The notes beneath the pieces were generated by a model. That model had not been told where the DNA came from and did not search any database. It was given only the letters and a program-made list of their open reading frames with translations. A stretch of DNA of 57,036 nucleotides from an uncultured Eubacteriales bacterium (GTDB taxonomy: Bacteria; Bacillota; Clostridia; Oscillospirales; Oscillospiraceae), in assembly GCA_900549475.1 (NCBI GenBank), contig UROF01000015.1, positions 1-57,036 of the forward strand, written 5' to 3'. Positions 8,168-17,142 of this stretch are shown here, in pieces. The position numbers were made by a program, and so were the translations under genes. Each line of letters opens with the position of its first letter. Within the stretch, counting starts at the first letter, position 1.

Positions 8168-9244
8168 TCATTCCTCCATCAGCATATCCAATAAAGTGAG
8201 GGCCGTCACCGCTTCCACCACCGGCAGGGCCCGGGGTACAATACAGGGGTCGTGGCGTCCGTGGACGGTAAGGGTGGTGTTGACCATCTCCTTGAGGTCC
8301 ACCGTATCCTGTTCCCGGCCAATAGAGGCCGTGGGCTTGATGGCCACGTTCACCACCAGAGGCATCCCGGTGGTAATCCCCCCCAGAACGCCGCCGGCGT
8401 GGTTGGTGCGGGTACGGACAGTATTTCCATCCGTGATAAAGGGGTCGTTGTGCTGGCTGCCCCGCATAGCGGCGGCAGCAAAACCGTCGCCGAAGGACAC
8501 GCCCCGGACAGCGGGGATGCCGAATAGAGCCGCTGCCAGCCGGTTTTCCACCCCGTCAAACATCGGCTCTCCTACACCGGCGGGAAGTCCCAGGGCAAAG
8601 CAGCGGATCACGCCGCCCACAGAGTCGGCCTCCATCCGTGCTGCCTCGATGGCCTGGGCCATGGCCTCTCCGGCGCTATGGGAGAATACGGGGAAAGGTT
8701 TTTCTGGCAGTGCCAGCAGGGCATCCCGATCCACCCGGGCGAAATCCGGCGTCTCGTCCTCGATCCCGGCGATGGCGGCAATGTGGCCCGCCACAGTGAT
8801 CCCCCGCTGCTCCAGCACCTGCAGGGCCAAAGCCCCGGCAAAGCACAGCGGCGCGGTGAGACGGCCGGAGAACTGGCCGCCGCCCCGGATGTCGTAGCTC
8901 TCGCCGTACTTCACCCAAGCGGTGTAGTCGGCGTGGGAGGGCCGAGGGGTACGGCGCAAGCCCTCATAGTCTTTACTGTGCTGGTCGCTGTTATAGATCA
9001 CAGCGGACACCGGCGCGCCGCAGAGGACGCCGTCCACCATGCCAGAGAGGATCTCCGGTGTATCCGCTTCTTTCCGTTTGGTGGACCAGGGGTCCCGGCC
9101 CGGGGCCCGGCGGGCCATGAAAGCGGCCAGGCGATCCATATCCGGGCGAAAGCCTGCGGGCAGGCCATCCACCACGCAGCCAATGGCCTGGGCGTGGGAC
9201 TGACCGAATACGGTGACCCGAAGCTTATGTCCTGTGGTGTTCAT
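8168..9244 (-). CDS. aroC: chorismate synthase
   Basis: 358 aa. It converts EPSP to chorismate using reduced FMN. Family motifs: GQSHA near residue 14, RRAPGRDPWSTKRKEADTPE near 45-65, DIRGGGQFSGRLTA near 120 and RGSQHND near 260. It overlaps the 3' end of aroA by 20 nt, a sign of tight translational coupling in the operon. Confidence 0.97.
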   Translation of the reverse strand: MNTTGHKLRVTVFGQSHAQAIGCVVDGLPAGFRPDMDRLAAFMARRAPGRDPWSTKRKEADTPEILSGMVDGVLCGAPVSAVIYNSDQHSKDYEGLRRTPRPSHADYTAWVKYGESYDIRGGGQFSGRLTAPLCFAGALALQVLEQRGITVAGHIAAIAGIEDETPDFARVDRDALLALPEKPFPVFSHSAGEAMAQAIEAARMEADSVGGVIRCFALGLPAGVGEPMFDGVENRLAAALFGIPAVRGVSFGDGFAAAAMRGSQHNDPFITDGNTVRTRTNHAGGVLGGITTGMPLVVNVAIKPTASIGREQDTVDLKEMVNTTLTVHGRHDPCIVPRALPVVEAVTALTLLDMLMEE

Positions 9245-10472
9245 GGATGGTCCCTCCCAACATACAGTAGTCCTCCCAGAAGCCGGGGTAGGATTTGGCC
9301 ACGCACTCCGCCCCCCGAAGGGTGACGCTCTCCCGGCAGCGGGTGGCGGCGATGGCCGCCATCATGGCGATGCGGTGGTCGCCGAAGCAGTTTACCTCAG
9401 CGCCGCCGGGGAGTTCCTCCCGCCCTTGGATCACCAGCTGATCCGGCTCCTCCCGGATATCGGCGCCCAGGGCCTGCAGAACGGCGGTGACGCTTTGTAG
9501 CCGGTCGCTCTCCTTCATCCGTAGCCGTCCGGCGTTGGCCAGGATGGTGACTCCGGGCCGCAGAGCGGCCCAGGCAGCCAAGGGGGGCAGCAGATCCGGA
9601 CAGCCGGACATGTCCAGCGTCACGTCTGCTTCGCTCTCCATCAGTTGCCGACCATAGGCCAGGATCACCCGGTCCCCCTGGAGGGAATCCTCCGCCATGC
9701 CGGTTACAGACACTTTGTTGCCGATGCCACAGGCGGCGTACCAGAAGGCCGCCTGTGACCAGTCGGCCTCCACCTCCAGCTCTCTGGGTGCGTAGACCTG
9801 TCCCCCGGGGATGGAGAAGCGCCCCGGGCCGTCAACAGAAACAGACACGCCGAAGCGTCCCATGGCCTGGACGGTCATATCTACATAAGCGGCACTCTCC
9901 AGAGGGGTGGTACTCTCCAGAACGGAGGGGCCATCCAATAGGGACAGGCCGTAGAGCAGGCCGGTAAAAAACTGGCTGGACACATGGCCGGGCAGGCGGT
10001 ACATCCCAGGCTGGAGAGAGCCCTGCAGAGAGAGGCAGTCCGGAGCCAGGCGGAAGGAGATGTCCTTCTCTGCCATCAGGTCCAGGTAGGGCCCTAGAGG
10101 CCGCTGGAGCAGCCGCCCCTGGCCGGTAAATATCCCGCCGCCGGCTATGGCCAGGGCTACAGGAATAAAGAAACGCAATGTAGAGCCGGATTCCCCACAG
10201 GAAAAGTGGGGTATGGGCCGCCCGCCATGGAGGAAGGGACCTGGATCGCCGCATCCGGCCAGGCGCAGGGTATCTCCTGCCAGGGACCAGGAGGCCCCCA
10301 GGGCCTCGGCACAGCGGAGGGTAGCCAGAATATCCTGAGACAGATCCACATGGCTGACCATACTCTCCCCATGGGCCAGGGCGGCACAGAGAATCAAGCG
10401 GTGGGCCTGGGACTTGCTGGGAGGCGGGGTAACGGTTCCGGCCAGCAGGCCGGGAGTAATGGTAATGGTCAT
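9225..10472 (-). CDS. aroA: EPSP synthase (3-phosphoshikimate 1-carboxyvinyltransferase)
   Basis: 415 aa, full length. It joins shikimate-3-phosphate and phosphoenolpyruvate. Visible motifs: the substrate-binding PPSKSQAHRLILCAALA at residues 17-33, CGESGSTLRFFIP around 90-102, the LRMKESDRLQ motif near 320 and the GDHRIAMMAAIA motif near 365. The PSKS loop has Gln-Ala rather than Ser-Ile after it, and the usual NxGT segment is replaced by CGESGST. The start overlaps the aroB stop by 4 nt. Confidence 0.96.
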   Translation of the reverse strand: MTITITPGLLAGTVTPPPSKSQAHRLILCAALAHGESMVSHVDLSQDILATLRCAEALGASWSLAGDTLRLAGCGDPGPFLHGGRPIPHFSCGESGSTLRFFIPVALAIAGGGIFTGQGRLLQRPLGPYLDLMAEKDISFRLAPDCLSLQGSLQPGMYRLPGHVSSQFFTGLLYGLSLLDGPSVLESTTPLESAAYVDMTVQAMGRFGVSVSVDGPGRFSIPGGQVYAPRELEVEADWSQAAFWYAACGIGNKVSVTGMAEDSLQGDRVILAYGRQLMESEADVTLDMSGCPDLLPPLAAWAALRPGVTILANAGRLRMKESDRLQSVTAVLQALGADIREEPDQLVIQGREELPGGAEVNCFGDHRIAMMAAIAATRCRESVTLRGAECVAKSYPGFWEDYCMLGGTIHEHHRT

Positions 10473-11521
10473 AGAGCCGCCTCCGTAAAGGCCCGCAGGC
10501 CCTCCATATCCAGCCGCACCGTCTCCGCCCGGCCCACTTCCCGGAGGACCACCACGTCGATGTGGCCGCCGGAGCGCTTTTTGTCCCCGGTGGCAGCGGC
10601 GTACAGCTCCCCGGCGGAGTAGGGGCAGGCCGTGGGCAGGCCATAACGCTCACAGGCAGCCAGCACCGCTGCCAGGGTACCCTTCCCGCCATATCCCAGA
10701 GCCTCGGCGGCCCGGGAGGCCAGCACCATCCCGGTGGCTACGGCATGGCCGTGGGACACCTGGTAGCCGCTGCATTTCTCAATGGCGTGGCCCAGGGTGT
10801 GGCCGAAGTTCAGGAGTTTCCGCTTTCCCTGCTCCCGCTCATCCTCCGCCACCACAGCAGCTTTGATCTCCACGTTGCGGCGGACCACTTGCTCCAGGTT
10901 GTCTCTCATGTCCACCTCCATCAGGAAGCGGAAAAAGTCCTCGTCAGCAATGAGACCGTGTTTGAGTGTCTCTGCCGCGCCGTCCAGGAAGGTATTTTCC
11001 GGCAGAGAGGAGAAGGTATCCGTGTCGCAGATCACTGCCCGGGGCTGCCAAAAGGCTCCCACCAGGTTTTTTCCGGCAGCCAGGTCCACAGCGGTCTTGC
11101 CCCCCACAGAGGCATCGGAGGCCGCCAGGAAGGTGGTAGGGACCTGAATAAAGTCAATGCCCCGCTGGTAGGTAGCGGCGGCAAAGCCCGCCATGTCCCC
11201 TGCTACGCCGCCTCCCAGGGCGACCACACAATCGCTGCGGGTGATGTGATTTTCCGCCAGAAATTCCAGAATCGCCCCATAGGTGGCCAAGGTCTTGTGC
11301 TGCTCTCCCGCAGGAAAGGCATACAAAACAGGGGTAAGCCCCGCCGCCTCCAGAGAGCGGCAGACCCGGTGACCGTAGAGGCCGCAGACGGTGTCATCGG
11401 TGATCACCGCACAGCGGCCGACACCGGTGTGCTGGGCAGCCAGTTCCCCGCAGCGGTCCAGAAGCCCGCCGCCGATATATACCGGATAGGCGGCGGAGGC
11501 ATGTACCATAACAGTTTCCAT
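10469..11521 (-). CDS. aroB: 3-dehydroquinate synthase
   Basis: 350 aa. It converts DAHP to 3-dehydroquinate in an NAD- and metal-dependent reaction. Motifs: YPVYIGGGLL at the N-terminus, GGGVAGDMAGFAAATYQRG, TTFLAASDASVGGKTAVDL, and the metal-binding KHGLIAD, NFGHTLGHAIE and SHGHAV regions. I chose the ATG giving METVMVH because family members begin there and GGAAG lies 8 nt upstream. An earlier ATG at 11548 overlaps the tyrA stop (TGATG) and is a real alternative. Confidence 0.95.
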   Translation of the reverse strand: METVMVHASAAYPVYIGGGLLDRCGELAAQHTGVGRCAVITDDTVCGLYGHRVCRSLEAAGLTPVLYAFPAGEQHKTLATYGAILEFLAENHITRSDCVVALGGGVAGDMAGFAAATYQRGIDFIQVPTTFLAASDASVGGKTAVDLAAGKNLVGAFWQPRAVICDTDTFSSLPENTFLDGAAETLKHGLIADEDFFRFLMEVDMRDNLEQVVRRNVEIKAAVVAEDEREQGKRKLLNFGHTLGHAIEKCSGYQVSHGHAVATGMVLASRAAEALGYGGKGTLAAVLAACERYGLPTACPYSAGELYAAATGDKKRSGGHIDVVVLREVGRAETVRLDMEGLRAFTEAAL

Positions 11522-11547
11522 CGTAGTCACTTCCGTTTCCTGCACCA

Positions 11548-12393
11548 TCAGCCGTTCTGGTCGATGGCTTCCTTAATGGTCCGGGCTCTGTGCAGCATAG
11601 TGCGCAGATTATCCCGGTCCCCCCGGCGGATGGTATAGGCGAAGGCCGCCAGCTCCTCCACCAGGGTGTCGATCTCCCGGACCAGGGCCTCCCGATTCTC
11701 CAGAAACAGCTCTGTCCACATATCCTCATTGAGCCGGGCTACCCGGGTCATGTCCTGAAAGCTGCCGGCGGAAAAGCCCTGGAAATTAGGGGCCGAGGGG
11801 CTGCCCACATAGGCGCAGGACACTACATGGGCCAGCTGGGAGGTATACGCGATGATGTGGTCGTGCCGGGCGGGGGTGGCGATTTGCAGATGGCCGAAGC
11901 CCAACTGCCGGAACAGATCCCAGATCTCCTCCACGCAATCCTCCGGCGTACTGTCATAGGGGGTGAGGATCAAGGATGCCCCCTTAAACAGCTCTGGGAA
12001 AGCATTTGTATAACCGGAGCGCTCAATGCCCGCCATGGGGTGGCCGCCCACAAAGTGGAAACCGCTCTCCTGAGAAATCTTCTCCAGAGGCGTACAGACC
12101 ACAGATTTGACGCCGCCAGTGTCCATCACCAGTCCGTCTTTACGGAAATATGCCCGGTTGCGGGTGACATAGTCCACAGTAGCCTCCGGATACAGGGCCA
12201 CCACCACCAGGTCACAACCGCTCAACCCCTCGGGAGTCAGCACACCGGAGAGAACACCGTCATCCACAGCCCGGCTGAGCACCGCCCCGTCGGCGTCATA
12301 ACCGTACAAGGTGCAGCCGGTGTAGGCCCGGATGGCCTCGGCAATGCTGCCGCCAATAAGGCCCAGGCCCACCACGCCAACTGTCTCGATCAT
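11548..12393 (-). CDS. tyrA: prephenate dehydrogenase
   Basis: 281 aa. It oxidises prephenate to 4-hydroxyphenylpyruvate for tyrosine synthesis. The N-terminus is a Rossmann NAD-binding fold (VGLGLIGGSIAEAI), followed by VDTGGVK-type VMDTGGVKS, FVGGHPMAGIERSG and a helical dimerisation domain. There is no C-terminal ACT domain, so feedback control by tyrosine through ACT is not expected. AAGGAGG lies upstream of MIETVG. The gene lies 10 nt after aroF. Confidence 0.94.
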   Translation of the reverse strand: MIETVGVVGLGLIGGSIAEAIRAYTGCTLYGYDADGAVLSRAVDDGVLSGVLTPEGLSGCDLVVVALYPEATVDYVTRNRAYFRKDGLVMDTGGVKSVVCTPLEKISQESGFHFVGGHPMAGIERSGYTNAFPELFKGASLILTPYDSTPEDCVEEIWDLFRQLGFGHLQIATPARHDHIIAYTSQLAHVVSCAYVGSPSAPNFQGFSAGSFQDMTRVARLNEDMWTELFLENREALVREIDTLVEELAAFAYTIRRGDRDNLRTMLHRARTIKEAIDQNG

Positions 12394-12403
12394 GGCAGCC
12401 TCC

Positions 12404-13441
12404 TTACTCCAGTACCAGCTGACCGGTGGTGAAGGACCGGTCGGCATAGGGGCGGATGGCCCGGATCTTATCCATCATGTCGGCGAACTTCTCCGGCCGC
12501 AGGCTCTGAGGCCCGTCGCACAGGGCATGCTCCGGGTCGTTGTGGACCTCAATGATGAGGCCGTCGGCTCCGGCAGCGGTGGCAGCCAGAGCCATGGGAG
12601 AAACTAGTTGGTAGCTGCCGGTGGCATGGCTGGGGTCTACCACTACCGGCAGGTGGCTGAGACGGTGGAGTACCGGGATCACGGAGAGATCCATGGTGTT
12701 GCGGGTAGCCGTCTCAAAGGTGCGGATGCCCCGCTCGCAGAGGATCACCTGCTCGTTGCCGCCGGCCATAATGTACTCAGCACTCATGAGAAGCTCCTGA
12801 AGGGTGTTGGCCATGCCCCGCTTGAGAAGGACGGGCTTGTGGAGCTTCCCCAGCTGCTTGAGCAGCTCAAAGTTCTGCATATTCCGGGCACCCACCTGGA
12901 TGATGTCGATGTCCTCGAAGAGGGGCAGGTGCTGGGCGTCCATGATCTCAGTGACGATGGGCAGGCCCGTGGCCTCCCGGGCCTTCAGCAGCAGGCGGAT
13001 GCCCTCCTCGTGGAGGCCCTGGAAGGCGTAGGGGGAGGTCCGGGGCTTGAAAGCGCCGCCCCGGAGCACCTGGGCTCCAGCGGCCTTGACGCTTTGAGCC
13101 ACGGAGATGATCTGCTCCTCATTCTCCACAGAGCAGGGCCCTGCCATCACCAGGAAGTTGCCGCCGCCGATCTTGGCGCCGGTGGAGAGGGTGATCACCG
13201 TATCCTGCTCGTGGAACTTGCGGTTGGCGTTTTTATAGGGCTCCTGGATCCGGCGGACGCTCTCCACGATATCCAGAGCCATGATGCTCTCAATATCCAC
13301 CCGGGAGGTGTCGCCCACCAAGCCCACAACGGTGTGGTTCTCACCAACGGACATATGAGTCTCCAGACCCATGCTGTGCAGCCAAGAGCTGAACACCTCT
13401 ACCTGCTGCTTCTCTGCATTTTTCTTCAGTACGACGATCAT
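12404..13441 (-). CDS. aroF: DAHP synthase with N-terminal regulatory domain
   Basis: 345 aa. First enzyme of the shikimate pathway, condensing phosphoenolpyruvate and erythrose-4-phosphate. Residues 1-75 form a ferredoxin-like regulatory domain (MIVVLKKNAEK...), as in Thermotoga and Geobacillus-type enzymes; there it mediates feedback control. The catalytic TIM barrel follows, with MAGPCSVE, RGGAFKPRTSPYAFQG, LLKRGMANT and the metal-binding PVVVDPSHATG motif. AAGGAGAA precedes the start. It is the first structural gene of the operon, directly behind an attenuator. Confidence 0.96.
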   Translation of the reverse strand: MIVVLKKNAEKQQVEVFSSWLHSMGLETHMSVGENHTVVGLVGDTSRVDIESIMALDIVESVRRIQEPYKNANRKFHEQDTVITLSTGAKIGGGNFLVMAGPCSVENEEQIISVAQSVKAAGAQVLRGGAFKPRTSPYAFQGLHEEGIRLLLKAREATGLPIVTEIMDAQHLPLFEDIDIIQVGARNMQNFELLKQLGKLHKPVLLKRGMANTLQELLMSAEYIMAGGNEQVILCERGIRTFETATRNTMDLSVIPVLHRLSHLPVVVDPSHATGSYQLVSPMALAATAAGADGLIIEVHNDPEHALCDGPQSLRPEKFADMMDKIRAIRPYADRSFTTGQLVLE

Positions 13442-13479
13442 ATTGATTTCTCCTTCTTCCGGCACAATACCTGGAGTTT

Positions 13480-13522
13480 TTTAAAACAAAAAGGTCTTAC
13501 AGCGGTTTCGCTGTAAGACCTT
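13480..13522 (-). terminator. attenuator (intrinsic terminator) before aroF
   Basis: On the minus strand, an 11-bp stem GGTCTTACAGC / GCTGTAAGACC with loop GAAACC is followed by TTTTTGTTTT. It lies between the leader peptide and aroF, in the 5' leader and not after a gene, so it can only act by premature termination. Part of its upstream arm and loop (CAGCGAAAC, 13505-13513) can pair with GTTTTGCTG at 13560-13568 of the leader (9 bp, one G-U), a possible antiterminator. Confidence 0.88.
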
Positions 13523-13573
13523 AAATGGATGATATAGGATCCTCTCCACCGGTTCGCCGCAGCAAAACTAACC

Positions 13574-13636
13574 TTATCTACTTGTGTAGATAAAGTAAAA
13601 GTAAAAATATACGGCGTTGAGGCGGACAGAAGTCAT
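13574..13636 (-). CDS. Tyr/Phe-rich leader peptide of the aro operon
   Basis: 20-codon ORF beginning ATG-ACT-TCT and ending TAA. Codons 10-17 read Y-F-Y-F-Y-F-I-Y: four Tyr and three Phe codons in eight, and no Trp codon. AAGGAG lies 9 nt upstream of the ATG. The ORF sits between a good promoter and an intrinsic terminator and leads into an operon carrying both tyrA and pheA but no trp genes, so codon content and gene content agree. An 8-bp hairpin (TTATCTAC-ACAA-GTAGATAA, 13574-13593) overlaps codons 15-21, as pause/protector hairpins do in trp and phe leaders. Known from families: ribosome stalling at scarce codons selects an antiterminator. The function here is inferred. Confidence 0.87.
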   Translation of the reverse strand: MTSVRLNAVYFYFYFIYTSR

Positions 13637-13668
13637 GGAAGCGATCTCCTTAACTTAAAACTAGGGGC

Positions 13669-13697
13669 ATTGTAGCACGTTTTTTCCGGCGGTGCAA
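13669..13697 (-). promoter_or_regulatory. promoter of the aro operon
   Basis: Minus-strand TTGCAC (13692-13697), 17-nt spacer, TACAAT (13669-13674). Transcription would begin near 13662, about 26 nt before the leader-peptide ATG. Confidence 0.75.
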
Positions 13698-13731
13698 GAG
13701 GAAAATGAAACTTTTCCCCAACTTTTCCAAC

Positions 13732-14739
13732 TTACGCGCCGAAATCCTTGGCTGCGGACTTGAGCATCTCGCGGATGGGCAGGTGGTAGGGGCAGCGCTC
13801 CTCGCAGGCACCGCACTCCACGCAGTCACCAGCTTTCGCGGCCAAAGAGCTGTAGCGGTCACGGGCCCAATCACCCAGGCCATAGCGTCTGAGATATCCC
13901 TGGAACAGGAATACATTGGGGATGCTGATGCCCACGGTGCAGGGGGCACAGTAGTTGCAGCGGCGGCAGAAGTTGGTACCCAGCTCCTGACGGATCTCCT
14001 CGATGCGGGCCTTCTCCTGGTCGGACAGAGGAGCAGTATCCTCCATGGCCTCCAGATTCTGCTTCACTTCCTCGGGGCTGTACATGCCGGGAATGACAAC
14101 GGTCACATTGGGATTGCGGTTGATGTAGCGCAGGGCTAGACGGGCATCCTCAATAGCGCCGCCGGCCAGGGGCTTCATAGCGATGACAGCCACACCCTGA
14201 GCCTTGGCCTGGGCCATAAGATCCTCGCCCTGGCTTTCCACCAGGTTGTAGGGGAACATGATGGTCTCCACCCAGGATTCCTCCAGCGCCCGGCGGAACA
14301 CCTCGATGCTGTGAGCGGTAAGGCCCAGATGTCCGATCTTGCCGGCAGCCTTGGCCTCCATCAGCGCCTCCAGAGCGCCGCCAGGGGCACATACCTGGTC
14401 GATTTGCTCCAACGTGGGGTTATGTACCTGATAGAGGTCAATGTGGTCGGTACGCAGGTTCTTCAGGCTGATGCCGATATCCCGCTCCATGCTGGCTTTA
14501 TCCCGGGACATGGACTTGGTAGCTAGGATGAATTCGTCCCGATGGCCCTCGATGGCCTGACCGATCAGCTCCTCACTGACGGTATAGCCCCGGGCGGTGT
14601 CGATGTAGTTGATGCCCGCAGCGCGGACAGCTTCCAGCAGTTCTCCGGCAGCAGCGGCGTCGACCCGCTGGATGGGGATGCCTCCAAAGCCCAGCCGGGA
14701 GATCTTCAGGCCGGTTTTTCCCAGTGTAATATACTCCAT
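13732..14739 (-). CDS. aldo/keto reductase with two Fe-S motifs
   Basis: 335 aa. Residues 1-250 are an aldo/keto reductase barrel: TGLKISRLGFGG, catalytic Asp/Tyr in YIDTARGY, Lys in ATKS and His in DLYQVH. The C-terminal ~80 residues carry cysteine clusters CRRCNYCAPC and CVECGACEERCPY, typical of 4Fe-4S binding. This architecture is common in anaerobes and the substrate is unknown. Its 3' end lies just upstream of the aro promoter. AGGAGGAG precedes the ATG. Confidence 0.9.
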   Translation of the reverse strand: MEYITLGKTGLKISRLGFGGIPIQRVDAAAAGELLEAVRAAGINYIDTARGYTVSEELIGQAIEGHRDEFILATKSMSRDKASMERDIGISLKNLRTDHIDLYQVHNPTLEQIDQVCAPGGALEALMEAKAAGKIGHLGLTAHSIEVFRRALEESWVETIMFPYNLVESQGEDLMAQAKAQGVAVIAMKPLAGGAIEDARLALRYINRNPNVTVVIPGMYSPEEVKQNLEAMEDTAPLSDQEKARIEEIRQELGTNFCRRCNYCAPCTVGISIPNVFLFQGYLRRYGLGDWARDRYSSLAAKAGDCVECGACEERCPYHLPIREMLKSAAKDFGA

Positions 14740-14768
14740 ATTCTTTCTTCTCCTCCTGCATATTTTAC

Positions 14769-14797
14769 TGACGGAAAGCCATAGCGGCTTTCCGTCA
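14769..14797 (-). terminator. hairpin after ftsH
   Basis: Stem TGACGGAAAGCC / GGCTTTCCGTCA downstream of the ftsH stop. The T-run on the minus strand is poor (TAAAATAT), so it may be only a partial terminator, with read-through into the aldo/keto reductase gene. Confidence 0.55.
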
Positions 14798-14808
14798 GTA
14801 ATCGTCTT

Positions 14809-16890
14809 TTATTGCCCGTCTTTGGGCTCCTGGCCGTCATCCGCCTTCTTTTCCTCCTCAGAGGAGGCCTCCGGCAGATCCGCGGAGGCAGTGGGCATGG
14901 CGATAGGCTCGCTGGTCATGCTGATATGCTTTGCGGGCGCCTCAATGGTGTTGTCCCGCTGGGCAGGTACGCCGTAGTACTCCTCCTGATCGGGGTCCCG
15001 ACCCTCCAGAATCGCCATCATCTGGGCGCCGGTAATCGTCTCTTTCTTGATCAGGTAGGCCGCAACGGCATCCAGCATCTCCCGGTTCTGCCGCAGCAGC
15101 TCCAGCGCCTCAGCGTGGCAGCGCTGGAGAAGAGAGGCCACTTCCCGGTCGGCGGCAGCAAAGGTCTCCTGGGCGCAGTTCATGCTGTATCCGCCGTCCA
15201 GATACTGGTTCTGCACACTGCCCAGAGCCATCATGCCGAAGGTATCGCTCATACCGAAACGGGCCACCAGATTCCGGGCCAGCTCGGTGGCACGTTCGAT
15301 ATCGTTGGCAGCACCGGAGGTCTGGGTATCAAATACCAGTTCCTCGGCACAGCGGCCTGCCAGCAGGGTACGGATCTCTGTGAGAATATCCTCCTTGCTC
15401 ATAAGGAACTTCTCTTCCTCCGGCAGGTGGAGGGTGTAACCCAGCGTACCCTCGGTATGGGGCACGATCGTGATCTTGGTAACAGGCTGGGCATTCTTCT
15501 GCTTGGCGGCAGCCAGAGCATGGCCCACCTCGTGATAGGCGATGATCTTCTTTTCCTGCTCGGTGATAACGGTACCTTTCTTCTCCGCACCAGCGATGAC
15601 CACCTCGAAGGAGACCAGCAGGTCCTCCTGATTCACCGCGTGGCGGCCGTGGCGGACAGCCCGCAGAGCGGCCTCGTTGACCATGTTGGCCAGATCCGCA
15701 CCTACACAGCCGGCAGTGGCCTGGGCGATCTTTTCCAGATTCACATCTTCCGCCAGGCGGATCTTACGGGTGTGGACCTGAAGGGTAGCCAGACGTCCTG
15801 CCAGATTGGGCCGGTCCACAGTGATCCGCCGGTCAAACCGGCCGGGCCGCAGCAGAGCCTTATCCAGCACCTCAGGCCGGTTGGTGGCAGCCAGGACGAT
15901 AATGCCCTTGGAGGGATCAAAGCCGTCCATCTCCGCCAGCAGCTGGTTGAGGGTCTGCTCCCGCTCATCATTGCCGCCGAAGCGGGTGTCACGGGTCTTG
16001 CCGATAGCGTCGATCTCATCGATGAAGATAATGCAGGGAGCTACCTTGGCAGCCTCCTGGAACAGGTCACGGACACGGCTGGCGCCTACGCCCACGAACA
16101 TCTCCACAAAGCCGGAACCGGAGATGGAGAAGAAGGGCACGCCCGCCTCGCCGGCCACAGCCTTGGCCAGCAGGGTTTTACCGGTACCGGGGGAACCCAC
16201 CAGCAGAGCGCCCCGGGGGAGCTTTGCGCCGATGGCGGTGTACTTGCCGGGATTGTGGAGGAAGTCGATGATCTCCACCAGGGATTCCTTGGCCTCATCC
16301 TGGCCGGCTACATCGGCAAAAGTGACGCCGGTGGTCTTTTCCATGTAGACCTTGGCGTTGGACTTACCCACATTGCCAATACCGCCGATACCGCCGCCCC
16401 GGCGGGCCATCAAATTCATGAAGAGGACAAACAGTCCCACCATCAAAATGGTAGGCAGGATGTATGTCAGCATGAACTCCAGAATGGGGGACATCTGCGG
16501 TTCATAGGGGTTGGTGTACTTCACGCCGTGTTCATCCAGCAGATCGAGAAGGCCTACGCCGTAGCTGCCCATCTGCATGGTGAATAGGGTGTAGTTCTCG
16601 TCGTACTCCTTGCCATCCTCATCCACATACACATAGCCGTCAACAGGGGTGATCTCCAGCATGCCGTCGGTGAAGATGACTTCCTCCACCTTGTCGTCCT
16701 TGACCATCTGGATAAACTCGCTGTAGTCGATCTCCTGGGTCGTGGCGGCGTTGGTAGCCTCCTTGCTGTAAGCCGACAGGTAGTTGAACACCACCGTCAG
16801 TACAACAGCCCAGGCAAGGAGGATCAGCAGCCCGCTGAGATTCTTTTTATTTCTGTTATTGTTCGGGGTCTTTTTCTGATTGTCGTTCAT
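14809..16890 (-). CDS. ftsH: ATP-dependent zinc metalloprotease FtsH
   Basis: 693 aa membrane-bound AAA+ protease that degrades misassembled membrane proteins and some regulators. Two N-terminal membrane segments (about 18-36 and 135-155) flank a short extracytoplasmic domain. The AAA domain shows Walker A GSPGTGKT, Walker B IIFIDEIDAIG and the arginine finger region RPGRFDRR. The zinc protease site is HEVGH at 453-457. The C-terminal tail (about 650-693) is acidic. AAGGAGAA precedes the start. Confidence 0.97.
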   Translation of the reverse strand: MNDNQKKTPNNNRNKKNLSGLLILLAWAVVLTVVFNYLSAYSKEATNAATTQEIDYSEFIQMVKDDKVEEVIFTDGMLEITPVDGYVYVDEDGKEYDENYTLFTMQMGSYGVGLLDLLDEHGVKYTNPYEPQMSPILEFMLTYILPTILMVGLFVLFMNLMARRGGGIGGIGNVGKSNAKVYMEKTTGVTFADVAGQDEAKESLVEIIDFLHNPGKYTAIGAKLPRGALLVGSPGTGKTLLAKAVAGEAGVPFFSISGSGFVEMFVGVGASRVRDLFQEAAKVAPCIIFIDEIDAIGKTRDTRFGGNDEREQTLNQLLAEMDGFDPSKGIIVLAATNRPEVLDKALLRPGRFDRRITVDRPNLAGRLATLQVHTRKIRLAEDVNLEKIAQATAGCVGADLANMVNEAALRAVRHGRHAVNQEDLLVSFEVVIAGAEKKGTVITEQEKKIIAYHEVGHALAAAKQKNAQPVTKITIVPHTEGTLGYTLHLPEEEKFLMSKEDILTEIRTLLAGRCAEELVFDTQTSGAANDIERATELARNLVARFGMSDTFGMMALGSVQNQYLDGGYSMNCAQETFAAADREVASLLQRCHAEALELLRQNREMLDAVAAYLIKKETITGAQMMAILEGRDPDQEEYYGVPAQRDNTIEAPAKHISMTSEPIAMPTASADLPEASSEEEKKADDGQEPKDGQ

Positions 16891-16910
16891 TACGTTCTCC
16901 TTCTATTGAA

Positions 16911-16931
16911 GCAAACCGCAGAGCGGTTTGC
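16911..16931 (-). other. hairpin in the ftsH 5' untranslated region
   Basis: Nine-bp inverted repeat GCAAACCGC / GCGGTTTGC (loop AGA) placed between the predicted promoter and the ftsH ribosome site. It might stabilise the mRNA or regulate it; there is no U-run. Confidence 0.5.
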
Positions 16932-16947
16932 CGCTCGTCTATCGAGA

Positions 16948-16976
16948 ATGGTACCACAAAATCTTCCCTGTCACAA
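16948..16976 (-). promoter_or_regulatory. predicted ftsH promoter
   Basis: Minus-strand TTGTGA (16971-16976), 17-nt spacer, TACCAT (16948-16953). Confidence 0.5.
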
Positions 16977-17142
16977 GAACTGACTGCGGATTTTCTGTGA
17001 AATTTCTGTGAATCCCCCTTTATTATGCCGCATCTGCTGTGCTATACTTACGATAATATGGGGTAACAGAAAACTAGACATTTTTCTCCGTCGCCCCGGA
17101 ACCCCGGCCTCGTGCCGGGCAAACACCGCAAAGGAGCACGAC

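Noticed and set aside
13442..13700. T-box riboswitch before aroF
   Set aside because: No T-box sequence or specifier-loop layout is visible, and the leader is too short. A translated Tyr/Phe-rich ORF explains it better.
14812..16587. 591-codon open frame on the plus strand
   Set aside because: Antisense to ftsH, which has all family motifs and a good ribosome site.
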